NCBI RefSeq assembly: GCF_900182545.1
Contig: NZ_FXTJ01000001.1
Span: 1-64,000, forward strand
Direction: 5' to 3'
DNA: 64,000 bases
Source: Geodermatophilus aquaeductus
GTDB taxonomy: Bacteria > Actinomycetota > Actinomycetes > Mycobacteriales > Geodermatophilaceae
Part shown: one piece after another, positions 37,440-45,919 of the stretch
Position numbering within the stretch: position 1 is the stretch's first letter
Layout of the letters: every line of letters starts with the position of its first letter
The notes under the pieces: model-generated
The model's database searches: none
What the model was told of the DNA's origin: nothing
The model's input: the letters and a program-made list of their open reading frames with translations, nothing else
Translations under genes and position numbers: made by a program

Positions 37440-38609
37440 TCAGCGCAGCAGGGAGCGGGCGATCACCATGCGCTGGACCTGGTTGGTGCCCTCGTAGATC
37501 TGGGTGATCTTGGCGTCGCGCATCATGCGCTCGACCGGGAAGTCCTGCGTGTAGCCGGCGCCGCCGAAGAGCTGGACGGCGTCGGTGGTGACCTTCATGG
37601 CGACGTCGGAGGCGAAGGCCTTGGCGGCGGCGCACAGCCGGCCGAGGTCGGGGTCCACCTTGCCGCCGGAGTGGCCCGTCTCACCGCGGGCGGCGGCGAC
37701 GTAGACCAGGTGCCGGGCGGCTTCGATCTGCATGGCCATGTCGGCGAGCATGAACTGCACGCCCTGGAAGTCGCTGACGGCCTTGCCGAACTGCTTGCGC
37801 TCGCGGGTGTACTCGACGGCGGCGTCGAGCGCGCCCTGGGCGACGCCCACGGCCTGCGCGCCGATGGTCGGGCGGGTGAAGTCCAGCGTCCGCAGCGCGG
37901 TCTTGAAGCCGGTGCCGGGCTCGCCGATGACCCGGTCGGCCGGGATGGTGCAGTCGGTGAAGTAGAGCTCGCAGGTCGGCGAGCCCTTGATGCCCATCTT
38001 CCGCTCCTTGGGGCCCACGGCGAAGCCCGGGTCGTCGCGGTGGACGACGAAGGCGGAGATGCCGTTGGCCCGCTTCCCCGGGTCGGTGACGGCCATGACC
38101 GTGTACCACTCCGAGACGCCGGAGTTGGTGATCCAGGCCTTGGTGCCGTTGAGCACCCAGGAGTCGCCCTCGAGGCGGGCGCGGGTCTTCATGGACGCGG
38201 CGTCGGAGCCGGCCTCCCGCTCGGAGAGCCCGTAGCTGATCATCGCCCGGCCCTCGGCGATCGACGGGAGCACCTTCTGCTTCAGGTCCTCCGACGCCGA
38301 CAGGATGATCGGCATCGAGCCCAGCTTGTTGACCGCCGGGATGAGCGAGGCCGAGACGTCGACCCGGGCGACCTCCTCGATGACGATGCAGGTGGCGATC
38401 GCGTCGGCGCCCTCGCCGCCGTAGCCCTCGGGGATGTGCGTGGCGTGGAAGCCGGCCGCGGTCAGCGCCTTCTGCGCCTCGACCGGGAAGCGCGCGTCGG
38501 CGTCGACCTCGGCCGCGTACGGCGCGATCTCCCGCTCGGCGATGTCGCGGACCGCGGCCCGGATCGCGTCGTGCTCCTCGGTCAGCTGGTACAGCCCGCT
38601 CGTACTCAC
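37440..38609 (-). CDS. fadE25: Acyl-CoA dehydrogenase FadE25
   Basis: 389 residues. MISYGLSEREAGSDAASMKT, WITNSGVSEWYTVMAV and the C-terminal VQLFGGAGYTQDFPVERMMRDAKITQIYEGTNQVQ with its catalytic Glu are all typical. Oxidises acyl-CoA to enoyl-CoA with FAD and electron-transfer flavoprotein. Position next to purE matches Rv3274c. GTG 38609 follows a TAGCAT hexamer by 6 nt. That promoter overlaps the purE stop codon, so fadE25 may be transcribed separately from purKE. Confidence 0.95.
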   Translation of the reverse strand: MSTSGLYQLTEEHDAIRAAVRDIAEREIAPYAAEVDADARFPVEAQKALTAAGFHATHIPEGYGGEGADAIATCIVIEEVARVDVSASLIPAVNKLGSMPIILSASEDLKQKVLPSIAEGRAMISYGLSEREAGSDAASMKTRARLEGDSWVLNGTKAWITNSGVSEWYTVMAVTDPGKRANGISAFVVHRDDPGFAVGPKERKMGIKGSPTCELYFTDCTIPADRVIGEPGTGFKTALRTLDFTRPTIGAQAVGVAQGALDAAVEYTRERKQFGKAVSDFQGVQFMLADMAMQIEAARHLVYVAAARGETGHSGGKVDPDLGRLCAAAKAFASDVAMKVTTDAVQLFGGAGYTQDFPVERMMRDAKITQIYEGTNQVQRMVIARSLLR

Positions 38610-38615
38610 GGGTAG

Positions 38616-38621
38616 ATGCTA
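38616..38621 (-). promoter_or_regulatory. -10 element of a leaderless fadE25 promoter
   Basis: TAGCAT on the minus strand, 6 nt before GTG 38609. Its first TAG is also the purE stop codon. Confidence 0.55.
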
Positions 38622-39152
38622 GGACGTCCCAGCAGTTCGGGGAGTGTCGCTCCCGTCACCGGCCAGTCGGGCGCGCAGCGCCGCGTCGCGGGCGACGACG
38701 GAGTCGGCCAGGTCGGCCTGGAACCGCTCGACCGCGGCCCGCAGCGCGTCGTCGGACGCGGCCAGGACGCGGACGGCGAGCAGGCCGGCGTTGCGGCCGC
38801 CGCCGATCGACACCGTGGCCACCGGCACGCCGGCGGGCATCTGCACGATCGACAGCAGGCTGTCCAGGCCGTCGAGCCGGTCCAGCGGGCGCGGGACCCC
38901 GATCACCGGCAGCGGCGTGGCCGCGGCGAGCATCCCCGGCAGGTGCGCCGCTCCCCCGGCCCCGGCGACGAGCACCCGCAGTCCGCGCCCGGCCGCCGCC
39001 CCGGCGTAGTCGAGCATCCGCTGCGGCGTGCGGTGCGCCGACAGGACGTGCACCTCGTACGGGACGCCGAACTCCGCGAGCGCCTGCGCGGCCGGCTCCA
39101 TCATCGGCCAGTCGGTGTCGCTGCCCATGACGATCCCGACCAGGGGGTCCAC
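38619..39152 (-). CDS. purE: N5-carboxyaminoimidazole ribonucleotide mutase PurE
   Basis: 177 residues. [42 protein letters not shown] and [34 protein letters not shown] are class I PurE signatures. Converts N5-CAIR to CAIR in purine synthesis. GTG 39152 directly abuts the purK stop, so the pair is translated together. The C-terminal tail is about 15 residues longer than usual. Confidence 0.96.
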   Translation of the reverse strand: MDPLVGIVMGSDTDWPMMEPAAQALAEFGVPYEVHVLSAHRTPQRMLDYAGAAAGRGLRVLVAGAGGAAHLPGMLAAATPLPVIGVPRPLDRLDGLDSLLSIVQMPAGVPVATVSIGGGRNAGLLAVRVLAASDDALRAAVERFQADLADSVVARDAALRARLAGDGSDTPRTAGTS

Positions 39153-40355
39153 TCAGTGCTCCTCGGGGAACGCGAAGGCGGGGTCGACCTCGCCGTCGGC
39201 CAGGTAGCGGGCGGCGGCGACGGCCCGGGCGCGCACCTCGGCGAGGTCCTCGCCCAGCGCGGTCACGTGCCCGAGCTTGCGGCCGGGGCGCTGGCCCTTG
39301 CCGTACCAGTGCAGCTTCACGTCGGGCCAGTGCGCCATGAGGTGGTGCACGCGCTCGTCGAGGCCGGGCCCGTCCCAGTCCGGCGCCGACGCCCTGCCGC
39401 CGAGCACGTTGGCCATGACGACGGCCGGCGCGGCCATCGCCGTCGACCCCAGCGGGTAGTCGAGGACGGCGCGCAGGTGCTGCTCGAACTGGCTGGTGCG
39501 CGCGCCCTCGATCGTCCAGTGCCCGGAGTTGTGCGGGCGCATGGCGAGCTCGTTGACCAGCACGCCGTCGGGGGTCTGGAACAGCTCGACGGCCATGACG
39601 CCGACGACGCCGACCCGGTCGGCGATCCGCACGGCGAGCTCCTGGGCGGCGCCGGCGGTCTCCTCGTCCAGGCCCGGGGCGGGGGCGAGGACCTCGGTGT
39701 TGATGCCGTCGCGCTGCACGGTCTCCACGACCGGCCAGACGGCGACCTGCCCGAACGGCGAGCGGGCCACCAGGACCGCGAGCTCGCGGACCAGCGGCAC
39801 GCGCTCCTCGACCAGCAGGGTGCCGTACCGCTCGAGCAGGTCGGCCACCTGGTCGGGACCGTGGACGACGAAGACGCCCCGGCCGTCGTAGCCGCCGCGC
39901 GGGGCCTTCGCCACCACCGGCCAGCCGACCTCCTCGGCGAAGGCGGTCACCCGGTGGACCGTGGGCACCTCGACCCACGCCGGCTGCGGCTCGCCGGCGG
40001 CGGCGAGCGCGCGGCGCAGGACGAGCTTGTCCTGGGCGTGCACGAGCGCGTCGGGCCCGGGGGCGATCCGGACGCCCTCGCCGACCAGCGTGCGCAGGTG
40101 CTCGTTCGGCACGTGCTCGTGGTCGAAGGTGAGCACGGTGGCGCCGTCGGCCACGGCCCGCAGCGCGTCGAGGTCGCGGTGGTCGCCTATCCGGACGTCG
40201 GCGGCGACGAGCGCGGCGGACTCACCGGGGTCGGTGGCCAGCACCCGCAGCGACTGGCCGAGGGCGACGGCGGCCTGGTGCGTCATCCGGGCCAGCTGGC
40301 CGCCGCCCACCATCGCGACGACGGGCAGACCCGTGCGGGGGTCGAGGGCGGTCAT
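39153..40355 (-). CDS. purK: N5-carboxyaminoimidazole ribonucleotide synthase PurK
   Basis: 400 residues, ATP-grasp enzyme. VAMVGGGQLARMTHQAA opens the preATP-grasp domain; VAKAPRGGYDGRGVFVV, LVEERVPLVRELAVLVARS and VNELAMRPHNSGHWTIEGA form the ATP-grasp core. Carboxylates AIR with bicarbonate and ATP. ATG 40355 overlaps the TGA of a 17-codon upstream ORF, which appears to be leaderless (see 40352-40405). Confidence 0.96.
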   Translation of the reverse strand: MTALDPRTGLPVVAMVGGGQLARMTHQAAVALGQSLRVLATDPGESAALVAADVRIGDHRDLDALRAVADGATVLTFDHEHVPNEHLRTLVGEGVRIAPGPDALVHAQDKLVLRRALAAAGEPQPAWVEVPTVHRVTAFAEEVGWPVVAKAPRGGYDGRGVFVVHGPDQVADLLERYGTLLVEERVPLVRELAVLVARSPFGQVAVWPVVETVQRDGINTEVLAPAPGLDEETAGAAQELAVRIADRVGVVGVMAVELFQTPDGVLVNELAMRPHNSGHWTIEGARTSQFEQHLRAVLDYPLGSTAMAAPAVVMANVLGGRASAPDWDGPGLDERVHHLMAHWPDVKLHWYGKGQRPGRKLGHVTALGEDLAEVRARAVAAARYLADGEVDPAFAFPEEH

Positions 40356-40405
40356 GGCACGGCTGGAGGTGTCGAGGCCGGAGATGTCGGGGCCGGAGAT
40401 GTCAT
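40352..40405 (-). CDS. 17-residue Pro/Ser/Thr/Ala leader ORF coupled to purK
   Basis: ATG 40405 lies 10 nt after TAGCCT, so translation would begin at or near the 5' end. The peptide MTSPAPTSPASTPPAVP is made of short tandem repeats (a CGACATCTCCGGCC-like 15-mer, twice exact and once degenerate). Its TGA overlaps the purK ATG as ATGA. The Pro-rich coding could stall ribosomes and tune purK. Confidence 0.45.
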   Translation of the reverse strand: MTSPAPTSPASTPPAVP

Positions 40406-40415
40406 GGCGCGGCCG

Positions 40416-40421
40416 AGGCTA
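40416..40421 (-). promoter_or_regulatory. -10 element for the purK leader ORF
   Basis: TAGCCT on the minus strand, 10 nt before ATG 40405. Confidence 0.45.
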
Positions 40422-40439
40422 GTGGCCCTGCGGGAGGGC

Positions 40440-41126
40440 TCAGCCACCGGCGGCCCGGGCGAGGACGGCGGCGCGCAGGGTGTGGCCCACCTCGTCGGCC
40501 ACCTCCTGGGTGGGGTGGACGCCGTCGAGGGAGTCGCCGGACACCCAACCCTCCCCCTCCCGCGAGGTCTCCCACGGGTCGACGAACGTCCAGCCCTGCT
40601 CGATGGCGACCAGCCGCAGCTGCTCGTTGTAGGCGGTGGCGATCTGCGCACGGCCGGCGGACGGCGGGATCGCGGAGACGACGACGGCGTCCATCCGCAT
40701 GGTCCGCGTGATCGCCAGGACGTTGTCGCGGCTGGCCGCCCAGTCGACGCCCTGGGCGATGTCGTTGGTCCCGGCCATCAGCACGAGGACGTCGCCCTCG
40801 ACGCGGGCGGTGCCCTGGCGCATGTCCCCCGTGGTCGCCCCCGGCACCGCCCAGCCGCCGCCCAGCACGAGCGGGTCGCCGAGGGCCGCGGGCACCCACG
40901 AGCCCTCGCCCTGGACCTCGCCGTCGGCCATGGCCTGGGAGCCGGCGGTCAGCGAGTCGCCGACCACGACGAGCACGACGTCGCCGGGCTCCGCGTCGTC
41001 GGCCTGCACGTCCGGGCCGGCCGTGCACCCGGCCGTGGCCAGGGCCGCGCACAGCGCCACCAGGAGCACGGCCGCGCGGAGCCGCCGCGCGGGCTGCGGC
41101 CGGGACCGGCGGGAGCGGGAGGGCAT
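40440..41126 (-). CDS. SGNH/GDSL-hydrolase lipoprotein
   Basis: 228 residues. Arg-rich N-terminus, hydrophobic helix and lipobox LATAGC (Cys about 34). The mature part has SGNH blocks: VVVGDSLTAGS (catalytic Ser), VPGATTGD, LMAGTNDIAQG (Asn) and the end SLDGVHPTQEVADEV with the Asp-x2-His pair. Likely an extracellular esterase acting on acylated wall or membrane glycolipids. ATG 41126 is preceded by GACAAT at 7 nt, a possible leaderless -10. Divergent from gtrA. Confidence 0.85.
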   Translation of the reverse strand: MPSRSRRSRPQPARRLRAAVLLVALCAALATAGCTAGPDVQADDAEPGDVVLVVVGDSLTAGSQAMADGEVQGEGSWVPAALGDPLVLGGGWAVPGATTGDMRQGTARVEGDVLVLMAGTNDIAQGVDWAASRDNVLAITRTMRMDAVVVSAIPPSAGRAQIATAYNEQLRLVAIEQGWTFVDPWETSREGEGWVSGDSLDGVHPTQEVADEVGHTLRAAVLARAAGG

Positions 41127-41199
41127 GGGTGCGATTGTCTCGTGTGCGACGTGTGGGACCGCGCAGCGCGCGGCGGCGTGGCCGGGAGCCGCCGGACCG

Positions 41200-41205
41200 T
41201 ACAGT
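41200..41205 (+). promoter_or_regulatory. -10 element of a leaderless gtrA promoter
   Basis: TACAGT lies 8 nt before GTG 41214, the same hexamer and gap as at glf. Confidence 0.6.
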
Positions 41206-41213
41206 CGGTGCTC

Positions 41214-41738
41214 GTGTCCCTCTCCCCGGCGCTGCGCCACCGCGCCGGGAGCACCTGGCACCTGCTGCTCAAGGAACTGAGCGCCTTCGGGGCCGTCGGC
41301 GCGGTCTGCTTCGTCCTCGACGTCGGCCTGTTCCAGCTGCTCTACGCCTCGGGCACCGGCGCGGTGACGGCGAAGCTGGTGTCCACGCTGGTGTCCACCA
41401 CCGCGGCCTACGCCGGGCACCGGTTCTGGTCGTTCGCGCACCGCGAGCGCACCGGCTACCGGCGGGAGTACGTCGCGTTCGTGCTGGTCAACGGGCTCAC
41501 GCTGCTCATGGGCCTGGCGGTCGTCGCGCTCGTGCGGCACCCGCTGGGCCAGGAGCACGCGCTGGTGCTGCAGGCGGCCAACGTCGCCTCCATCGGGCTG
41601 GGCACGGTCGTCCGCTGGTTCGCCTACCGCCGCTGGGTGTTCCCCCCGAAGGAGGAGACGGCGCCCGGACCGGCGCCGGCGCGGACCCGCGGCGGACGCC
41701 GGGTGACCGGCGCCGACCCGGCCACCAGCGGCGCCTGA
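41214..41738 (+). CDS. GtrA-family membrane protein
   Basis: 174 residues, four TM helices: FGAVGAVCFVLDVGLFQLLY, VSTLVSTTAAYAGHRFWSF, YVAFVLVNGLTLLMGLAVVA and ASIGLGTVVRWFAYRRWVF. The HRFWSF and YRRWVF ends are GtrA hallmarks. GtrA proteins are thought to move polyprenyl-linked sugars; in mycobacteria the Rv3277 equivalent sits in the same place beside purK. The C-terminal 30 residues are disordered. The start follows from TACAGT spacing; the long open frame upstream is antisense noise. Confidence 0.9.
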   Translation: MSLSPALRHRAGSTWHLLLKELSAFGAVGAVCFVLDVGLFQLLYASGTGAVTAKLVSTLVSTTAAYAGHRFWSFAHRERTGYRREYVAFVLVNGLTLLMGLAVVALVRHPLGQEHALVLQAANVASIGLGTVVRWFAYRRWVFPPKEETAPGPAPARTRGGRRVTGADPATSGA

Positions 41739-41748
41739 CGGCGGCGCC

Positions 41749-44709
41749 TCACCCGGCGAGGCGCGAGCCCGACCGCCCGGCGACGACCTCCAGCCGGGTC
41801 GGGATGCGGGTGCGCAGCTCCTCGAGGTGGCTGATCACCCCGACCGTCCGCCCGCCGCGGCGCAGCTCGTCGAGCACGCCCATCACCGCGTCGAGCGCCT
41901 GGGCGTCGAGGGTGCCGAAGCCCTCGTCGACGAAGAGGGTGTCCATCTGCACCCCGCCGGCCTCGGCGGTGACGACGTCGGCCAGCCCGAGGGCCAGGGC
42001 GAGGGAGGCCATGAAGCTCTCGCCGCCGGACAGGGTCTTGGTCGGCCGCCGGACGCCGGTGTACTCGTCGAGGACGTCGAGGCCCAGGCCGCCGCGGGCG
42101 CCGTGGCGGCCCATCGCGTCGCTGTGCAGGAACGTGTAGCGGCCGCGGGACATCTCCTGCAGCCGCCGGCTGGCCACCTCGGCCACCTGCTCGAGCCGCG
42201 CGGCGAGCACGAAGGACTGCAGGCGCATCTTCAGCGTGTTCGCGCCGCGGCCGCCGACCAGGTCGGCCAGCCCGGAGACCTGCTCGGCGCGGGCGCGGCG
42301 CTCGGAGAGCTCCACCTCGGCGGAGACGACGTCGCCGGCGAGCGCGTCGAGCGCACCCGCGCAGCGGCGCGCCTGGTCGAGCGCGGTCACCGCCTCCTCG
42401 CGGCGCGCGGTCAGCTCGGCGCACCGCCGCTGCCAGGCCTCGACGTCGGGGCGGTCGCCGAGGTCGGCGAGCTCCGGGTCGGCGAGGGTGGCGGCCAGGA
42501 CCGAGCGGGCCTCGTCGTGCTGGCGCAGCCGCCGGTCCAGCGTGGCCAGCGCACCGTCCTCCAGCAGGGCGCCCGCCGCGTCGAGGACGTCGGCGAAGCC
42601 GGCCTCGGCGGCCCGCTTCGCGGCGGTCTCCCGGGCCTCGTCGGCGGCGGCGAGCGTGCGGTGCTCCTCCTCGGCGGCGGCGACCGCGGCCTCGCAGCGG
42701 CCGGCCGCGGCGGTGAGGCGGGCGATGCGGGCCGGCAGGTCGCGGTCGGCGCCCCGGGCGGCGTCGAGGCGGGCGGCCAGCTCCCTCTGCGCCTCGCTGC
42801 GGGCGGCGTGCTCGGCGGTGACGCGCTGCAGCGCCTCCCGGTCGGCGGCCAGGGCGGTGGTGGCGGCGTCGCGCCGCTGCACGGCGGCGGCGAGGTCGCG
42901 GCGGGCGGGCTCCACCCTGCGGGCCGCGGCCGTCACGCCGGCGAGCTCGGCCGCGGCGGTGGCCGCCCGGTCGGCCAGCTCGGCGGCGGGCAGGTCACCG
43001 GCCCGCGCACGGAGCACGGCGAGCTCCCGCTCGAGCTCCTCGACCGTCCGGCCCGCGGCGGTGCGCCGCTCGTCGGCGGCGTCGACGGACGCGCGGGCGC
43101 GCTCCTCGTCGTCGGCGGTGACCACGGCACCGGCCGGCACTGCCGGCCGCGGGTGCTCGGCGGACCCGCACACCGGGCAGTCGGCGCCCTCGGTCAGCCC
43201 GGCGGCGAGCTCGGCGGCCATCCCCTCGAGCCGGGCCGTGCGCACGTCGACCAGCCGCTCGCGCGCCTCCACCCAGGCCAGCCGGGCGGCGTCGGCGGCG
43301 GCGCGGGCGCGGGCGAGCCGGCCCACCACCTCAGCGGCACCGGTGGCCGCGTCCAGCGCGGTGCGGGCGGCCTGCTCGGCGGCGGTGAGCCCGGGCAGGC
43401 GGGCCTGCGCGGCCAGGGCGGCGTCGAGCCGCTCCTGCGCCGCGGTGACCCGGGCCGGCTCCTCCTCGACCGCCCGGGCGCCTCCCGCGACGCGGGCGGT
43501 GAGCCGCTCGGCCTCGCGGGCGAGGCGGGCGACCTCGGCGGCGAGGTCCGCGGCGCGGTCGGCCTCGGGCATCAGGGCGCGGGCCGCGGCGGCGGCGTCG
43601 CGCAGCTCCCGGGCCGGCCCGGGGCCGGCCGGACGGCCGTCGCCGACGGCGGCCCACGCGGCGTCGGCGGTCCTCCGGGCGGCGGCGGCCCGCTCGGCGG
43701 CCTGCGCGGCGCGACCGGCGGCCTGCAGGACGTCGCGGAGGACCTCGGCGCGGCGGCCGGCGTCGGCGCGCGCCCGCAGCGGCGCCAGCTCCGGCTCGCG
43801 GGCGGTGAGCCGCTCGAGTTCGGCGCGGGCGCGGTCGCGGCGGGTGTGCCGGTCGGCCAGCGCCCGTGCGGCGGTGAGCTCCGCGTCGACCCGGGCGCTG
43901 TCGGCGGCGGCGGCCTCCGCCTCGGCGCGGGCGGAGGTCAGCCGCTCGGCCGCCCGGGACCGGACCTCGCGCACCCAGGCGCCGACCGAGGCGCCGGGGC
44001 GGGCGCCGACCAGCTCGGGCGCGAGCTCCTCGGGCACCTCGACGTCGGCGATCTGGGCGACGCGGTGCAGCAGCGTGCTCACCCGGTGCCGGTCGGCGCG
44101 CAGGCCCTCCTCCGCGGCCCGCCGCTCTCCGGCCAGCCACTCCTCGGCGCGGGCGAAGCGGTCGACGTCGAAGAGCGTGCGCAGCAGCCGGCCGCGGTCC
44201 TCGGGCTCGGCGCGCAGGAAGCGGGCGAAGTCCCCCTGCGGCAGCAGCACCACCTGGCAGAACTGCTCGGCCGACAGGCCCAGGCGCACCCGCAGGTACT
44301 CCGAGCCCTCGTCGATGCGGGTGCTCACCGGCGCCCAGCCCTCGGCGGTCCGGCGCTGCACGGTGAGCTTGGCCTGCTCGGTGGTCTCGCCGGTGCCGCG
44401 CTTCTTCGGCCGGGTCTGCTCGGGGCGGCGGACGACGAGCAGCCGCTCGCCGGCCAGGGTGAGCTCGCAGGAGACCTCGGTGCGGGTGGCGGCGTCGGCG
44501 TGGTCGCTGCGCAGGCGGCGGGCCTCGCCGCGCGCGCCCGGGACCGTGCCGTAGAGCGCGAAGACCACCGCGTCGAGCAGCGTCGTCTTGCCCGCGCCGG
44601 TGGGACCCCAGAGCAGGAACAGCCCGTCGCGGGCGACGTCGTCGACCTGGACGGTCTCGGTGCCGGCGAAGGGGCCGAAGGCGGTCAGCGTGAGGGTGTG
44701 CAGCCTCAC
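41749..44709 (-). CDS. sbcC: SbcC, AAA/SMC-like subunit of the SbcCD nuclease
   Basis: 986 residues. Walker A LLWGPTGAGKTTLLDAV near residue 40, long Ala/Glu/Arg coiled coils, a zinc hook CPVCGSAEHP near the middle, and the C-terminal TLSGGESFMASLALALGLADVV signature with Walker B TLFVDEGFGTLD. With SbcD it opens hairpin and protein-blocked DNA ends. GTG 44709 overlaps the sbcD stop as GTGA. Hairpin processing may matter in a genome with the long palindromes seen here. Confidence 0.95.
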   Translation of the reverse strand: MRLHTLTLTAFGPFAGTETVQVDDVARDGLFLLWGPTGAGKTTLLDAVVFALYGTVPGARGEARRLRSDHADAATRTEVSCELTLAGERLLVVRRPEQTRPKKRGTGETTEQAKLTVQRRTAEGWAPVSTRIDEGSEYLRVRLGLSAEQFCQVVLLPQGDFARFLRAEPEDRGRLLRTLFDVDRFARAEEWLAGERRAAEEGLRADRHRVSTLLHRVAQIADVEVPEELAPELVGARPGASVGAWVREVRSRAAERLTSARAEAEAAAADSARVDAELTAARALADRHTRRDRARAELERLTAREPELAPLRARADAGRRAEVLRDVLQAAGRAAQAAERAAAARRTADAAWAAVGDGRPAGPGPARELRDAAAAARALMPEADRAADLAAEVARLAREAERLTARVAGGARAVEEEPARVTAAQERLDAALAAQARLPGLTAAEQAARTALDAATGAAEVVGRLARARAAADAARLAWVEARERLVDVRTARLEGMAAELAAGLTEGADCPVCGSAEHPRPAVPAGAVVTADDEERARASVDAADERRTAAGRTVEELERELAVLRARAGDLPAAELADRAATAAAELAGVTAAARRVEPARRDLAAAVQRRDAATTALAADREALQRVTAEHAARSEAQRELAARLDAARGADRDLPARIARLTAAAGRCEAAVAAAEEEHRTLAAADEARETAAKRAAEAGFADVLDAAGALLEDGALATLDRRLRQHDEARSVLAATLADPELADLGDRPDVEAWQRRCAELTARREEAVTALDQARRCAGALDALAGDVVSAEVELSERRARAEQVSGLADLVGGRGANTLKMRLQSFVLAARLEQVAEVASRRLQEMSRGRYTFLHSDAMGRHGARGGLGLDVLDEYTGVRRPTKTLSGGESFMASLALALGLADVVTAEAGGVQMDTLFVDEGFGTLDAQALDAVMGVLDELRRGGRTVGVISHLEELRTRIPTRLEVVAGRSGSRLAG

Positions 44710-45857
44710 CGGGCGAGCTCCTCGCGGCCGGCCGCGCCGAGTGCCCGGGTCAGCAGGTCGCGCTCGGCGGCGGTCACCCCGACGCCGCCGCGGACGTGGG
44801 CGACGAACTCGCCGGCCACGTCGAGGTCGTCGCGGCCGCGCAGCCGCTCCTGGTAGCTGCGGCCGTCACCGCCGCCGGTGCCGCCGATCCACTCCAGGTG
44901 CACGCAGTGCGCGAACCGGCCGCGCAGCGCCCGCATCGGGTCGCTCGGGCGGACCGGGTCGGTGAGCCGGGCGGACACCCAGGCCTCCTCGGCTGCGGTG
45001 TGGGCGGGATCGGCCAGCAGGTCGTCGAGGGTGCCGGTGAGGACGGTCAGCGGGCGCGGCGCGGGCAGCGGCACGGACCGGACCCCGGCCAGTCCGCCGG
45101 CGTCGAGGTCGACCAGCCACACCTGCTTGTCCTGCCCGGCCTCGCCGAAGGAGTACCCCAGTGGCGAGCCGCTGTAGCGCATCCGGTCGAGGAGCGTCTG
45201 CGGGCGGTGCAGGTGGCCCAGCGCCACGTAGTCGACGCCGTCGAACACCGAGGCCGGGACCACGTCGACCCCGCCGACGCAGATGTCCCGCTCGCTGTCG
45301 CTGGCCACGCCGCCGCCGACGAAGGCGTGCGCCATCACCACCGAGCGGACGCCCGGCCGGAGGAAGAGGTCGGCGCGCACCCGGTCCATGGCCGCGCGCA
45401 GCACGCCCTCGTGGCTGCGCGCGTCGGTCACCCCGAGCTCGTGGCGGGCGATCTCGGGCTCCAGGTAGGGCAGCCCGTAGACCGCCACCTCCCCGTGCGC
45501 GTCGGCCAGCAGCACCGGCTCGTCCAGCCGCGCGGTCTCGGCCCGGACGTGCAGCCCCGCCTTGGTCAGCAGCGAGGAGAAGGTGCCCAGCCGCCGGGCC
45601 GAGTCGTGGTTGCCGGGGGTCAGGACCACCGTGGCGCCGGCGCCGACGAGGCGGCCGACCACCCGGTCGAGGACGGCCTGCGCGTCGGCCGAGGGCACCG
45701 CGCGGTCGTACACGTCACCGGCCACCACGACGGCGTCGACGCCCTCGGCGGCCACCACGCCGGCCAGGCCGGAGAGCACCGCCTCCTGCTCACCGAGCAG
45801 GTCCGCCCCGTGGAGGGACCGCCCGATGTGCCAGTCGGAGGTGTGCAGGAGCCGCAT
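44706..45857 (-). CDS. sbcD: SbcD exonuclease subunit
   Basis: 383 residues. Metallophosphoesterase motifs RLLHTSDWHIGRSLHG, VVVAGDVYDRAVPS, LTPGNHDSARRL, VVMAHAFVGGG and ALGHLHRPQ, then a capping domain. Provides the Mn-dependent nuclease activity of SbcCD. ATG 45857 starts the motif directly and lies 8 nt after TACCCT, so the operon appears leaderless. Confidence 0.96.
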   Translation of the reverse strand: MRLLHTSDWHIGRSLHGADLLGEQEAVLSGLAGVVAAEGVDAVVVAGDVYDRAVPSADAQAVLDRVVGRLVGAGATVVLTPGNHDSARRLGTFSSLLTKAGLHVRAETARLDEPVLLADAHGEVAVYGLPYLEPEIARHELGVTDARSHEGVLRAAMDRVRADLFLRPGVRSVVMAHAFVGGGVASDSERDICVGGVDVVPASVFDGVDYVALGHLHRPQTLLDRMRYSGSPLGYSFGEAGQDKQVWLVDLDAGGLAGVRSVPLPAPRPLTVLTGTLDDLLADPAHTAAEEAWVSARLTDPVRPSDPMRALRGRFAHCVHLEWIGGTGGGDGRSYQERLRGRDDLDVAGEFVAHVRGGVGVTAAERDLLTRALGAAGREELAR

Positions 45858-45865
45858 GGGTGCGC

Positions 45866-45871
45866 AGGGTA
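45866..45871 (-). promoter_or_regulatory. -10 element of a leaderless sbcDC promoter
   Basis: TACCCT on the minus strand, 8 nt before ATG 45857. Confidence 0.5.
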
Positions 45872-45919
45872 GGTCGGGGGACCGACAGGAACGGTCGCGC
45901 CCGCCGGGACCGGCAGCGG

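Noticed and set aside
38616..41738. A plus-strand open frame of about 1040 codons ending in gtrA
   Set aside because: Only the last 174 codons resemble a protein family. The rest mirrors purE, purK and the SGNH gene on the other strand, and the TACAGT spacing puts the true start at 41214.
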